64,000 nucleotides of DNA. It comes from Shewanella sp. KX20019. Its GTDB lineage: Bacteria; Pseudomonadota; Gammaproteobacteria; Enterobacterales; Shewanellaceae. Shown here piece after piece: positions 27,126 to 36,223 of this stretch. The stretch is from positions 3,162,001-3,226,000 of the forward strand of contig NZ_CP068437.1 of the NCBI RefSeq assembly GCF_016757755.1. Direction: 5' to 3'. The notes below the pieces were generated by a model. That model ran no database searches. It had not been told where the DNA came from and saw only the letters and a list, made by a program, of their open reading frames with translations. How positions within the stretch are numbered: the first letter of the stretch is position 1; every line of letters begins with the position of its first letter. Position numbers and translations under genes: made by a program.

Positions 27126-29408
27126 ATGACCGAAAAAACTGAACAGTTTGCAAACGCGTGGGATGGTTTCACGTCAGGCGATTGGAAAACTGAAGTCAAT
27201 GTGCGTGATTTTATTCAAGCTAACTACACTCCCTATGAAGGCGATGAGTCTTTCTTAGCTGAAGCGACTGAAGCGACGACTGAACTTTGGGATAAAGTGA
27301 TGGTTGGCGTTAAGCAAGAAAACCGCACTCACGCTCCTGTTGATTTTGATACCGACAAAGTATCAACAATCACTTCTCACGAAGCGGGCTATATCACTAA
27401 AGATTTAGAAACGATTGTAGGTCTGCAAACAGAAGCACCACTTAAGCGTGCAATGTTACCCAACGGTGGCATTCGCATGGTTGAAGGTTCTTGCGCCGCT
27501 TATGGCCGTGAGCTTGATCCAAACATCAAATATGTTTACTCAGAGTTACGTAAAACACACAACCAAGGTGTTTTCGACATCTATACCCCTGAAATTATGG
27601 GCTGTCGTAAGTCTGGAGTTTTAACCGGTTTACCTGATGCTTACGGCCGTGGTCGTATCATTGGTGATTACCGTCGTATCGCGCTATATGGTATTGACTA
27701 CCTTATGCAAGATAAGTTTGCTCAATTCGGTTCACTTCAAGCTGACTTCGAAACCGGTGAAAACTTGTCTTACACTATGCAACTTCGTGAAGAGATTGCA
27801 GAGCAGCATAAAGCGCTTGGTCAAATGAAGAAGATGGCAGCAAGCTATGGCTTCGACATCTCAAAGCCTGCGACTAACGCTAAAGAAGCAATCCAGTGGA
27901 CATACTTCGGTTACCTTGCTGCAGTTAAGAGCCAAAATGGCGCAGCAATGTCGCTTGGTCGTACTTCTAGCTTCCTAGATATCTTTATCGAACGCGATAT
28001 CGCCGCTGGCGTATTAACAGAGCAAGAAGCACAAGAGATGGTCGACCATTTCGTAATGAAGTTACGCATGGTTCGTTTCCTACGTACTCCAGAATACGAT
28101 GAACTATTCTCAGGCGACCCAATTTGGGCAACGGAATCAATTGCGGGTATGGGTCTTGATGGCCGTACACTTGTAACTAAATCTAGCTTCCGTTTCTTAC
28201 ACACCTTATACAACATGGGCCCTAGCCCAGAGCCAAACATTACGGTTCTATGGTCAGAGCAACTACCGCTGAACTTCAAAAAGTATGCGGCTAAAGTGTC
28301 AATCGATACCAGCTCTATCCAGTATGAAAACGATGATCTAATGCGTCCAGATTTCGAATCTGACGATTATGCAATCGCATGTTGTGTTAGCCCTATGGTT
28401 GTAGGTAAGCACATGCAGTTCTTCGGTGCTCGTGCCAACCTTGCTAAGACGATGCTTTATGCAATCAACGGTGGTGTTGATGAAAAGCTAAAGACTCAAA
28501 TAGGTCCTAAGTTAGCACCAATCACTGATGAAGTTTTAGATTTTGATGACGTTATGGGTCGTTTAGACACCATGATGGACTGGCTTGCAACGCAATATGT
28601 ATCTGCATTGAACGCCATCCACTTCATGCATGACAAGTACTCTTACGAAGCAGCCCTAATGGCACTTCATGACAGAGATGTTCGTCGTACTATGGCATGT
28701 GGTATCGCAGGTCTTTCAATTGCTGCTGATTCACTATCTGCAATTAAGTTCGGCACAGTTAAACCAATTCGTGACGAAAACGGTATTGCTATCGATTTCG
28801 ACATCAGTGGTGACTACCCTAAATTTGGTAACAACGATGCACGTGTTGATGATTTAGCCACTGAGCTAGTTGAACGCTTCATGGCTAAGATCCGTAGCAT
28901 GAAGATGTACCGTGATGCAATTCCAACTCAGTCTATCTTAACCATTACCTCTAACGTGGTTTACGGCAAGAAGACAGGTAATACACCTGATGGCCGTCAA
29001 GCTGGTGCACCTTTTGCTCCAGGCGCAAACCCAATGCATGGTCGTGATGAGAAAGGAGCGATTGCTTCTTTAACATCAGTTGCTAAACTACCATTTGCTC
29101 ATGCACAAGATGGCATATCTTACACTTTCTCTATTGTTCCTAACGCGTTAGGTAAAGATGAAGATGGTCGTAAAGCCAACCTTGCAGCACTAATGGATGG
29201 TTATTTCGCCCATAACGATAGCCGCGAAGGTGGTCAACACCTCAACGTTAACGTGATGAACCGTGAAATGCTTGAAGATGCCGTGGTAAATCCAGACAAG
29301 TATCCTCAACTAACCATCCGTGTTTCTGGTTATGCAGTACGCTTTAACTCGCTAACACCTGAGCAACAGCAAGACGTGATTACCCGTACCTTCACTAAAG
29401 GTCTGTAA
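27126..29408 (+). CDS. pflB: Formate C-acetyltransferase (pyruvate formate-lyase)
   Basis: 760 residues, the normal length. It splits pyruvate with CoA into acetyl-CoA and formate under anaerobic conditions, using a glycyl radical. The active-site Cys pair is at 419-420 (ACCVSPM) and the radical glycine is Gly735 in RVSGYAVRF near the C-terminus. AAAGG precedes the ATG. The activating enzyme gene follows 71 bases downstream; an imperfect GGCTGG/CCAGCC inverted repeat in that gap may lower downstream expression. Confidence 0.97.
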   Translation: MTEKTEQFANAWDGFTSGDWKTEVNVRDFIQANYTPYEGDESFLAEATEATTELWDKVMVGVKQENRTHAPVDFDTDKVSTITSHEAGYITKDLETIVGLQTEAPLKRAMLPNGGIRMVEGSCAAYGRELDPNIKYVYSELRKTHNQGVFDIYTPEIMGCRKSGVLTGLPDAYGRGRIIGDYRRIALYGIDYLMQDKFAQFGSLQADFETGENLSYTMQLREEIAEQHKALGQMKKMAASYGFDISKPATNAKEAIQWTYFGYLAAVKSQNGAAMSLGRTSSFLDIFIERDIAAGVLTEQEAQEMVDHFVMKLRMVRFLRTPEYDELFSGDPIWATESIAGMGLDGRTLVTKSSFRFLHTLYNMGPSPEPNITVLWSEQLPLNFKKYAAKVSIDTSSIQYENDDLMRPDFESDDYAIACCVSPMVVGKHMQFFGARANLAKTMLYAINGGVDEKLKTQIGPKLAPITDEVLDFDDVMGRLDTMMDWLATQYVSALNAIHFMHDKYSYEAALMALHDRDVRRTMACGIAGLSIAADSLSAIKFGTVKPIRDENGIAIDFDISGDYPKFGNNDARVDDLATELVERFMAKIRSMKMYRDAIPTQSILTITSNVVYGKKTGNTPDGRQAGAPFAPGANPMHGRDEKGAIASLTSVAKLPFAHAQDGISYTFSIVPNALGKDEDGRKANLAALMDGYFAHNDSREGGQHLNVNVMNREMLEDAVVNPDKYPQLTIRVSGYAVRFNSLTPEQQQDVITRTFTKGL

Positions 29409-29479
29409 GCAACGTTATAGATAAAGTGTCGATTAGGCTGGCGTAGCACATAGTTGCACCAGCCTCTCAAGGAGCAGAA

Positions 29480-30220
29480 ATGGCAGTAACAGGTCGGATT
29501 CATTCTTTAGAGTCCTTTGGTACCGTAGACGGACCAGGCATAAGGTTTATCACCTTTATGCAAGGTTGTTTAATGCGTTGTCAGTACTGCCATAACCGCG
29601 ACACATGGGATCTACACGGCGGCAAAGAGATAAAAGTCGATGAGTTAATGAGTCAAATCATCAGCTATCGACCTTTTCTTGAAGCCAGCGGTGGTGGCGT
29701 CACAGCCAGTGGCGGTGAAGCTGTATTGCAAGCAGAGTTCGTCGCCGAACTTTTTCAAGCCTGCAAAAAAGAGGGTATTCATACCTGCTTAGACACCAAT
29801 GGTTTTGTGCGTAAATATACGCCTGTCATTGATGAGTTACTCGATAACACCGATCTGGTGTTACTCGATATAAAACAGATAAACGACGAAAAGCACATTG
29901 ACTTAACCAAGGTCAGTAACCAACGTACGTTGCAGTTTGCCGAGCATTTGCACAAACGTGGTCAAAAGACTTGGATTCGTTATGTGGTTGTCGGTGGATT
30001 CACTGACGACATTCCATCGGCACAGGCATTGGCCGAATTTATCAAGCCAATGACCAATGTCGAGAAAGTGGAACTACTGCCCTACCACGAGTTAGGCAAA
30101 CACAAATGGCAAGCGATGGGCGAAGAGTATCAACTCAACAAAATCTCTCCTCCAAGCGCTGACACCATGGAACAGATAAAGCAAGTCTTCATCAATATGG
30201 GGATTAACGCTATTTACTAA
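29480..30220 (+). CDS. pflA: Pyruvate formate-lyase activating enzyme (radical SAM)
   Basis: 246 residues, standard for the family. The radical SAM cluster ligands are Cys30, Cys34 and Cys37 (CLMRCQYC), followed by HNRDTWD. GGGVTASGGEAVLQ binds S-adenosylmethionine. The enzyme abstracts a hydrogen from Gly735 of PflB to start catalysis. It lies directly after pflB with AAGGAG ahead of its ATG, so the two form one operon. Confidence 0.96.
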   Translation: MAVTGRIHSLESFGTVDGPGIRFITFMQGCLMRCQYCHNRDTWDLHGGKEIKVDELMSQIISYRPFLEASGGGVTASGGEAVLQAEFVAELFQACKKEGIHTCLDTNGFVRKYTPVIDELLDNTDLVLLDIKQINDEKHIDLTKVSNQRTLQFAEHLHKRGQKTWIRYVVVGGFTDDIPSAQALAEFIKPMTNVEKVELLPYHELGKHKWQAMGEEYQLNKISPPSADTMEQIKQVFINMGINAIY

Positions 30221-30240
30221 GTGTTGTTAAGAGATTACAG

Positions 30241-30693
30241 CTAAAGCTCTTCCCAGTAACTTGCATCCAAACATTCGAATGCCGCCTTTAAAATAAGCGC
30301 CATATCGAAGTAGCAAGCTTTAGCACCTAAGGGGCGACAATTGACCCCCATTTGCGCCAGTTTTGTCGATAACTGATTGCCCCAGTCGAGTAACGATAAC
30401 GGCAATGGGTGAGCGGAGCGCCAGCCTAACCAGAGTAGACCTTGGATAGGTAGGCTAATAAAGAACAACGCAATGGTGATTGCCTGAGGCAGGTGATCCC
30501 AACCGTGCAGGTATAACTGACTTGCACCCGCCAATACTGCCAACAGCGGCATTAATGGCAAAGCAATTTGAGTCGCGCGCATAACGCGATACTCAGGAAA
30601 GTAAAAACTAAGTTGTCTAACCATAGGCCATGTCTTCATATAACGACGGCCTTCACCTAAGGTTTTGAGAACGAAAATGCTCAAAAATGGCAC
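30241..30693 (-). CDS. yfbV: UPF0208 membrane protein YfbV
   Basis: 150 residues from a GTG at 30693. The long start is kept because the region LGEGRRYMKTWPMVRQLSFYFPEYRV aligns with the RRGQHYSKTWP region of the enterobacterial protein, which lies well inside the sequence. Two hydrophobic segments follow (IALPLMPLLAVLAGASQLYL and ITIALFFISLPIQGLLWLG). The gene is divergent from ackA, as yfbV is in other Gammaproteobacteria. Its function is poorly known. Confidence 0.87.
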   Translation of the reverse strand: MPFLSIFVLKTLGEGRRYMKTWPMVRQLSFYFPEYRVMRATQIALPLMPLLAVLAGASQLYLHGWDHLPQAITIALFFISLPIQGLLWLGWRSAHPLPLSLLDWGNQLSTKLAQMGVNCRPLGAKACYFDMALILKAAFECLDASYWEEL

Positions 30694-30883
30694 CTATAAG
30701 AATCAATAACAAGCCTAACTTTAGCACAAACACTCAGCTTGCCCCAAGGCTCTATGTCTGGGAAGCAACAGATTTTCGCTCTTTTACAGGGCACACTTTA
30801 CGACTTCGGCCTATAGTTGCCGTAGAAGTTATTGTTATTCAGTGAATCAAACGATTTCATTACTTATTGCGAAAGGTTTAAAC

Positions 30884-32080
30884 ATGTCAAACAAACTGGT
30901 ATTGGTGCTTAACTGTGGTAGTTCATCTCTTAAGTTTGCGGTTATTGATGCGCTCACTGGTGATGACCAAATTTCTGGTCTAGCCGAGTGTTTTGGGCTT
31001 GAAGACTCTCGAATTAAATGGAAAGTAAACGGTGCTAAGCACGATGCTAGCCTAGGTGCATTTACTGCACACAGAGAAGCTGTTGAGTATATCGTTAACA
31101 AAATTTTGGTCGCTCATCCGCTAATTGCCGAACAGATCCAAGCCATTGGTCATCGCGTTGTACATGGTGGAGAAAAGTTTACTCACTCAGTCATTATCGA
31201 TGAAAGTGTGGTTCAAGGTATTGAAGATTGTGCCACATTGGCGCCGTTGCATAATCCAGCCCACCTTATTGGTATACGAGCAGCGCAAGCATCGTTTCCT
31301 GAGCTACCTCAAGTCGCAGTATTTGATACCGCTTTCCACCAAACAATGCCAGAGAAAGCCTTTATCTATGCCCTTCCGTATAAGCTTTATAGAGAAAACT
31401 CTATCCGTCGTTATGGCATGCACGGTACAAGTCACCTATTCATCAGCCGCGAAACGGCAGCCGCACTAGGTAAAGATGAAGCCGATACCAATGTTATTTG
31501 CGCACACCTTGGTAATGGCGCGTCAGTAACAGCAATTAAAGGTGGTAAGAGCGTAGATACCTCAATGGGGCTGACGCCACTAGAAGGTCTAGTGATGGGT
31601 ACCCGTTGTGGTGACATTGACCCATCAATTATCTACCATTTAGTTAATCGTCTTGGCTATACACTTGAAGAAGTGAACAACCTGATGAACAAACAAAGTG
31701 GTCTTTTGGGAATATCTGAGCTAACTAACGATTGTCGTGGCATCGAAGAGGGATATGAAAAAGGTCACAAGGGGGCAACACTAGCGCTTGAGATTTTCTG
31801 TTATCGCTTAGCAAAATATATCGCTTCTTATACCGTGCCTTTAGAGCGTCTTGATGCACTAGTATTTACTGGCGGCATTGGTGAGAACTCTGATGTTATT
31901 CGTGAAAAAGTGCTTAACTCATTGGCTATTTTCAACTTTAAAGTCGACAAAGAGCGTAACACAGCGGCACGTTTTGGTAAGCAAGGTAAAATTACCCAAG
32001 ACGAAGGTCCTGTTGCTATGGTGATCCCAACTAATGAAGAGTGGGTTATCGCACAAGACGCTGTGGCACTCATTAAATAG
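30884..32080 (+). CDS. ackA: Acetate kinase
   Basis: 398 residues from the ATG at 30884, where GAAAGG precedes and the family N-terminus SNKLVLVLNCGSSSLKFAV begins; an upstream in-frame start would add 14 untypical residues. Other signatures are GHRVVHGGEKF, FDTAFHQTMP, RRYGMHGTSH, CAHLGNGASV and FTGGIGENS. It converts acetyl phosphate and ADP to acetate and ATP. With pta 103 bases downstream it completes the route from PflB-made acetyl-CoA to ATP. Confidence 0.97.
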   Translation: MSNKLVLVLNCGSSSLKFAVIDALTGDDQISGLAECFGLEDSRIKWKVNGAKHDASLGAFTAHREAVEYIVNKILVAHPLIAEQIQAIGHRVVHGGEKFTHSVIIDESVVQGIEDCATLAPLHNPAHLIGIRAAQASFPELPQVAVFDTAFHQTMPEKAFIYALPYKLYRENSIRRYGMHGTSHLFISRETAAALGKDEADTNVICAHLGNGASVTAIKGGKSVDTSMGLTPLEGLVMGTRCGDIDPSIIYHLVNRLGYTLEEVNNLMNKQSGLLGISELTNDCRGIEEGYEKGHKGATLALEIFCYRLAKYIASYTVPLERLDALVFTGGIGENSDVIREKVLNSLAIFNFKVDKERNTAARFGKQGKITQDEGPVAMVIPTNEEWVIAQDAVALIK

Positions 32081-32183
32081 TAAAACCTATCTATTGCGAG
32101 CTGCTAACTAAATAAGTTAGTGGCTCAAAACAATATTTCTACTGCCATACTTTTGTGGCTTTCTCGAGTTTTAAGAGGTATTT

Positions 32184-34328
32184 ATGTCTCGCAACATTAT
32201 GCTCATCCCTATAGGGACCGGTGTAGGGTTAACATCTATTAGTTTAGGTATGGTTCGTGCGCTTGAGCGTCATGGTGTTAAGGTTCGCTTTTTTAAGCCA
32301 ATAGCCCAACAGCGCCCAACCGATCGTGGACCTGAACGTTCAACCACTATTTTAAGCAAATCACCGACAGTTAACCCACTCGAACCATTCGATATGGATC
32401 ATGCTGAGAACCTTATTCGTGCAGATCAAACTGACGTGTTAATGGAGCAGATTATCGCTCGTGCAACAGAATGCACAGACGATACTGAAACCATTATTGT
32501 CGAAGGATTAGTGCAAACCCGCAACCATCCTTTCTCAAGCGACGTGAACCATGCGATTGCTAAAGCATTAGATGCAGATGTGATTTTTGTAGCGACTCCA
32601 GGCAATGAAAGTGCGACAGCGCTGATGAATCGCTTAGAGATCTCACATAATTCATGGGGTGGGAGTAAGAACAAACGCCTCATTGGTGCCATTATCAACA
32701 AAGTTGGTGCCCCGGTTGATGACGAAGGTCGTGCTCGCCCAGACCTGTCTGAAGTGTTCGATCATGACGATATTCAGCGCCCCGATCCGGCAAGCATGTT
32801 CCAACTTCCAGGCAAGAGTAAACTGCGTATTTTAGGCACAGTGCCTTACAACCTTGATCTGGTAGCACCGCGTGCATCTGATCTTGCTAAGCACTTAAGC
32901 GCCAAAATTATCAACGCTGGTGAAATGAACACTCGCCGCATGCGCAAAGTGACATTTTGTGCCCGTAGTATTCCCAATATGGTTACCCATATTAAAACCG
33001 ACTCGCTACTCGTCACCTCAGGCGATCGCAGTGATGTCATCGTTTCAGCCTGTCTTGCTTCAATGAATGGCATCAAAGTTGGCGCACTATTGCTAACAGG
33101 TGGATACGAGCCAGAGCCACAAATTATGGAGCTTTGTGAACAAGCATTCGAAACCGGCTTACCCGTATTCCTTATTGACACCAATACGTGGCAAACCTCG
33201 CTGAACATTCAACGTTTCGATCACGAAGTGCCAGTAGATGATGCCGTTCGTATTGAACAGGTTCAAGAGTTTATTGCTGGCCATATTGATCAAAACTGGG
33301 TCGAAAGCGTCACTAAAAACTCTCCACGTGAGCACCGTTTATCGCCACCAGCATTCCGTTACAAGTTAACAGAGCTCGCTCGTGCTGCACGTAAAACGGT
33401 TGTTCTACCAGAAGGTGATGAACCGAGAACAATTGAAGCCGCCAGCATTTGTGCTTCACGTGGTATTGCACGTTGCGTGCTACTGGGTAATCGCGAAGAG
33501 ATTGAGCGTATTGCCACTCAGCAAGGCGTCACCTTAGGTGACGGTGTCGAGATCATTGAGCCAGAATCTGCTCGTGGTCGTTATGTCGAGGCTATGGTTG
33601 AGCTACGTCGTAATAAAGGTTTGACTGAAGTTGTTGCTAAAGAGCAGTTAGAAGACAACATGGTACTCGGTACTATGATGCTAGCTCAAGGCGAAGTCGA
33701 TGGTATTGTGTCTGGTGCAGTCAACACCACCGCAAATACGATTCGCCCGCCGCTACAGTTGATCAAAACCGCACCCGGCTCAAATTTGGTCTCCTCTATA
33801 TTCTTCATGTTGATGCCAGATCAAGTCTTGGTCTATGGTGATTGTGCGATTAACCCGGATCCAAATGCAGAGCAATTGGCCGACATCGCAATTCAATCTG
33901 CAGAGTCTGCAATTGCGTTTGGTATTGAACCACGGGTTGCGATGATCAGTTACTCAACAGGTAGCTCAGGTACAGGTTCTGATGTTGATAAAGTACGTGA
34001 AGCGACGCGTATTGCCAAAGAGAAACGTCCAGACTTAGTCATTGATGGACCTTTACAGTATGACGCTGCTGTTATGCCAAACGTTGCTCGCTCTAAAGCA
34101 CCAAACAGCCCTGTAGCGGGTCAAGCGACGGTATTTGTATTCCCAGACCTCAACACTGGTAATACAACGTACAAGGCGGTTCAGCGAAGCGCTGACCTGA
34201 TTTCAATTGGCCCGATGCTGCAAGGTATGCGAAAGCCAGTAAACGATCTATCACGCGGCGCCTTAGTCGATGATATTGTTTACACGATTGCCTTAACAGC
34301 CATCCAAGCTGCGCAAAACGAAAGCTAA
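32184..34328 (+). CDS. pta: Phosphate acetyltransferase
   Basis: 714 residues, the long form. A BioD-like P-loop NTPase-related domain opens the protein (IPIGTGVGLTSISLGMVRAL), a DRTGG domain occupies the middle, and the catalytic PTA domain covers about 390-710 (KTVVLPEGDEPRTIEAASICASRGIA to ISYSTGSSGTGSDVDKVREAT). It makes acetyl phosphate from acetyl-CoA. AGAGG precedes the ATG, and a terminator ends the ackA-pta unit. Confidence 0.96.
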   Translation: MSRNIMLIPIGTGVGLTSISLGMVRALERHGVKVRFFKPIAQQRPTDRGPERSTTILSKSPTVNPLEPFDMDHAENLIRADQTDVLMEQIIARATECTDDTETIIVEGLVQTRNHPFSSDVNHAIAKALDADVIFVATPGNESATALMNRLEISHNSWGGSKNKRLIGAIINKVGAPVDDEGRARPDLSEVFDHDDIQRPDPASMFQLPGKSKLRILGTVPYNLDLVAPRASDLAKHLSAKIINAGEMNTRRMRKVTFCARSIPNMVTHIKTDSLLVTSGDRSDVIVSACLASMNGIKVGALLLTGGYEPEPQIMELCEQAFETGLPVFLIDTNTWQTSLNIQRFDHEVPVDDAVRIEQVQEFIAGHIDQNWVESVTKNSPREHRLSPPAFRYKLTELARAARKTVVLPEGDEPRTIEAASICASRGIARCVLLGNREEIERIATQQGVTLGDGVEIIEPESARGRYVEAMVELRRNKGLTEVVAKEQLEDNMVLGTMMLAQGEVDGIVSGAVNTTANTIRPPLQLIKTAPGSNLVSSIFFMLMPDQVLVYGDCAINPDPNAEQLADIAIQSAESAIAFGIEPRVAMISYSTGSSGTGSDVDKVREATRIAKEKRPDLVIDGPLQYDAAVMPNVARSKAPNSPVAGQATVFVFPDLNTGNTTYKAVQRSADLISIGPMLQGMRKPVNDLSRGALVDDIVYTIALTAIQAAQNES

Positions 34329-34341
34329 TTACACCAATACT

Positions 34342-34370
34342 AAAAAAGCCTGCTTATGCAGGCTTTTTTT
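34342..34370 (+). terminator. Terminator of ackA-pta
   Basis: A 12-bp perfect stem AAAAAAGCCTGC / GCAGGCTTTTTT with a TTAT loop. Confidence 0.9.
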
Positions 34371-34548
34371 TGCTTTAAATTCAATCGAATTGCGATCGAT
34401 GCGATCTCATTAGCAGTTAATTAGACTTATGAAGCAACAACCGGTAGGTCGAATTGTGTACATCGACAAAATGCATCAAAAATTAACCAGTCCAATTAAG
34501 GCTGATATATTAATAACTTAAGTAACCAATAAAAAGTCTTCAACACAC

Positions 34549-34571
34549 TTGTCCACAGATTCTGTGGATAA
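34549..34571. promoter_or_regulatory. Inverted pair of DnaA-box-like sequences
   Basis: TTGTCCACA (34549-34557) faces TGTGGATAA (34563-34571), whose complement is the perfect DnaA box TTATCCACA. A five-base gap separates them. Only this pair is seen, so it is not an origin; it could be a regulatory or titration site, or chance. Confidence 0.35.
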
Positions 34572-34685
34572 CCTTTATAAGTTATCTATACAGATATGCC
34601 TGAGATCTTTATTGAGGTCAAGCTTTGGGTGCGATCAAACAGTAAAATCTTGCGTTAAGGCTGTAGAATCGTGATACTGCTAAAA

Positions 34686-34704
34686 AATACTAATAATCAT
34701 TATC
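34686..34704 (+). promoter_or_regulatory. Strong Fur box abutting the lipoprotein start
   Basis: AATACTAATAATCATTATC matches the 19-base Fur consensus at 16 positions and ends one base before the ATG codon at 34706. The region where a ribosome-binding site should be is occupied by the box. Confidence 0.6.
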
Positions 34705-34705
34705 T

Positions 34706-35164
34706 ATGTTGAAATACTTTATTCTTATCATTGCACTGTTCACTGTTTCTGCCTGTGACTATACGGATAGTAAGCTAATAGCCGATCCATCCGTCCCCTC
34801 TATGCGCACGCCTGAACTCTCTTCAATTGGATTCTTAAACGCTATCTACGTAGAACGGGATGTAGAGAAAGCAAAACTGTTTGTTGATGATTCAATGAAA
34901 GAGATCCTTTCACACTATTACATTGCCGCTTCAGTGCAACGCCATGTGCTCAACTTGTCATTGACTGACGTTGAAATGGAAGTTGACGAAGTCGATATTG
35001 ATTTCTTTCGCAAATCGACTGAGGACGTCACTGTCATAGTCAAAATTAAAGGCCTGCGTGGTGGACAGTTTTGGGTTGATGACAGAACCTTGCGCTTGAA
35101 TAAGCACAAGGGAAAATGGATTATTGTCGAAGTCGTGCCAGAAAAGAGAAACGTTAACGGTTAG
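34706..35164 (+). CDS. Small hypothetical lipoprotein, probably iron-regulated
   Basis: 152 residues. A short signal peptide (LKYFILIIALFTVSAC) ends in a lipobox with Cys17. The mature part, with its FLNAIYVERDVEKAKLFVDDSMKEIL helix and the later strands TVIVKIKGLRGGQFWVDDRTLRLNKHKGKWIIVEV, looks like a small NTF2-like alpha+beta fold, a weak structural guess. No family is recognised. There is no visible Shine-Dalgarno sequence; a Fur box sits immediately upstream, suggesting expression under iron limitation. Confidence 0.72.
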   Translation: MLKYFILIIALFTVSACDYTDSKLIADPSVPSMRTPELSSIGFLNAIYVERDVEKAKLFVDDSMKEILSHYYIAASVQRHVLNLSLTDVEMEVDEVDIDFFRKSTEDVTVIVKIKGLRGGQFWVDDRTLRLNKHKGKWIIVEVVPEKRNVNG

Positions 35165-35197
35165 GTGCTAGGCTTGAGTATTAGAGGTACTAGGTTC

Positions 35198-35393
35198 TAC
35201 GGTAAAACCAGAAAAGAGCAAGGCGACGGCATAAATGCCGACCCACTTTAAAAGAAGGTGCTAACAAAGCCTAAAATCAACATCAAAAGCCAAAGGGTGT
35301 TTTCTGTTGATTTCCTAGCAGGACGTAGTCCGTTCTAGCAGTGAGCAGGCAAACGTCCTAGTATCTAGGACCTTCTCAGCTTTCAGACAGGTT
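35198..35393. repeat. 196-bp structured direct repeat, copy 1
   Basis: Differs from copy 2 at only four positions that I can see. It contains several potential hairpins: CGGCAT/ATGCCG near the left end, AAATCAACA paired with TGTTGATTT about 20 bases later, an imperfect CTAGCAGGAC/GTCCGTTCTAG dyad, and a perfect GTCCTAG-TAT-CTAGGAC stem at 35355-35371. No coding frame is supported. The features suit a dispersed non-coding element or a structured RNA. Confidence 0.8.
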
Positions 35394-35473
35394 CTAGCAA
35401 AGACGGTAAAATCTTAGGCGAACAGCCTACGGCTATACGGGAAATAACTGCGTCACTACGTAACTGCTTCGCT

Positions 35474-35669
35474 TACGGTAAAACGAGAAAAGAACAAAGC
35501 GACGGCATAAATGCCGACCCACTTTAAAAGAAGGTGCTAACAAAGCCTAAAATCAACATCAAAAGCCAAAGGGTGTTTTCTGTTGATTTCCTAGCAGGAC
35601 GTAGTCCGTTCTAGCAGTGAGCAGGCGAACGTCCTAGTATCTAGGACCTTCTCAGCTTTCAGACAGGTT
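35474..35669. repeat. 196-bp structured direct repeat, copy 2
   Basis: Same orientation as copy 1, offset by 276 bases, with the same four inverted repeats intact. The 80 bases between the copies are unrelated apart from TACGGTAAAAC at both left borders. No target-site duplication or transposase was recognised. Confidence 0.8.
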
Positions 35670-35693
35670 ATAAAGTGTTAATTCTACAAATAA

Positions 35694-35750
35694 AAATAGC
35701 AACCTGTTGGTTGCTATTTCATCTAGATAAAACCTATAAAAGATAGGTTT
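35694..35750 (-). terminator. Two hairpins downstream of the 32-codon gene
   Basis: An 11-bp stem AAATAGCAACC / GGTTGCTATTT (35694-35719) followed on the minus strand by TTTTTATTT, and an 8-bp stem AAACCTAT / ATAGGTTT (35730-35750). Both lie just after the stop of the minus-strand gene at 35766-35864 and fit transcription termination. Confidence 0.65.
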
Positions 35751-35765
35751 ATTCTGCGATTTTCC

Positions 35766-35864
35766 CTAATCCAAAAATGCTTCTTCATCCATTTCAACTG
35801 GTAGAGACTCTAACATCTCATCTTGTAGTTGATAATATGCGCCTTCATATTCTTGAATTTCCAT
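35766..35864 (-). CDS. 32-residue acidic microprotein
   Basis: ATG at 35864 and stop TAG at 35766-35768. CGGAG lies at good spacing before the start and terminator-like hairpins follow the stop, the full layout of an expressed gene. The product starts MEIQEYEGAYYQ and is very acidic (ten Asp/Glu and one further Asp at the C-terminus, no Lys or Arg), with no membrane span. It may be a small soluble partner protein. An inverted repeat ATGTCA/TGACAT lies about 45 bases upstream. No family is recognised. Confidence 0.6.
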   Translation of the reverse strand: MEIQEYEGAYYQLQDEMLESLPVEMDEEAFLD

Positions 35865-36223
35865 AACGACTCCGGATCTTTGATTTAGGTGTAGGGTACA
35901 AAAGCATGTCATCAATAATGTGACATTTTGCCTCTCTTAAAACATGCCAACTATGCCGTGTTTCTAGTTTCGATTATAACAGGGTTAAACTGCGACTTAC
36001 AAAAAACTTTCACCTTTAATCGGCAAAAACAGCAAAACAACCGTCTTTAGCCGCTATTCCGTTAGAAAAACTGAAAGACTTTCACTTTTTTATTCAATAT
36101 CGCGCTAAAAAACACTTTTTATGTGCACAAACAATATATTTAACTGCCACAACTGCTGCTATCAATAATAGATAGCATCGCTGATGCTAAACAGTTACGT
36201 GCGCTAATTAGAGGTAAATTATA
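35865..36223. other. Divergent intergenic region between two small genes
   Basis: AT-rich with no supported gene. It holds the inverted repeat ATGTCA...TGACAT around 35907-35928, near the start of the minus-strand microprotein, and presumably both promoters. Confidence 0.5.
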
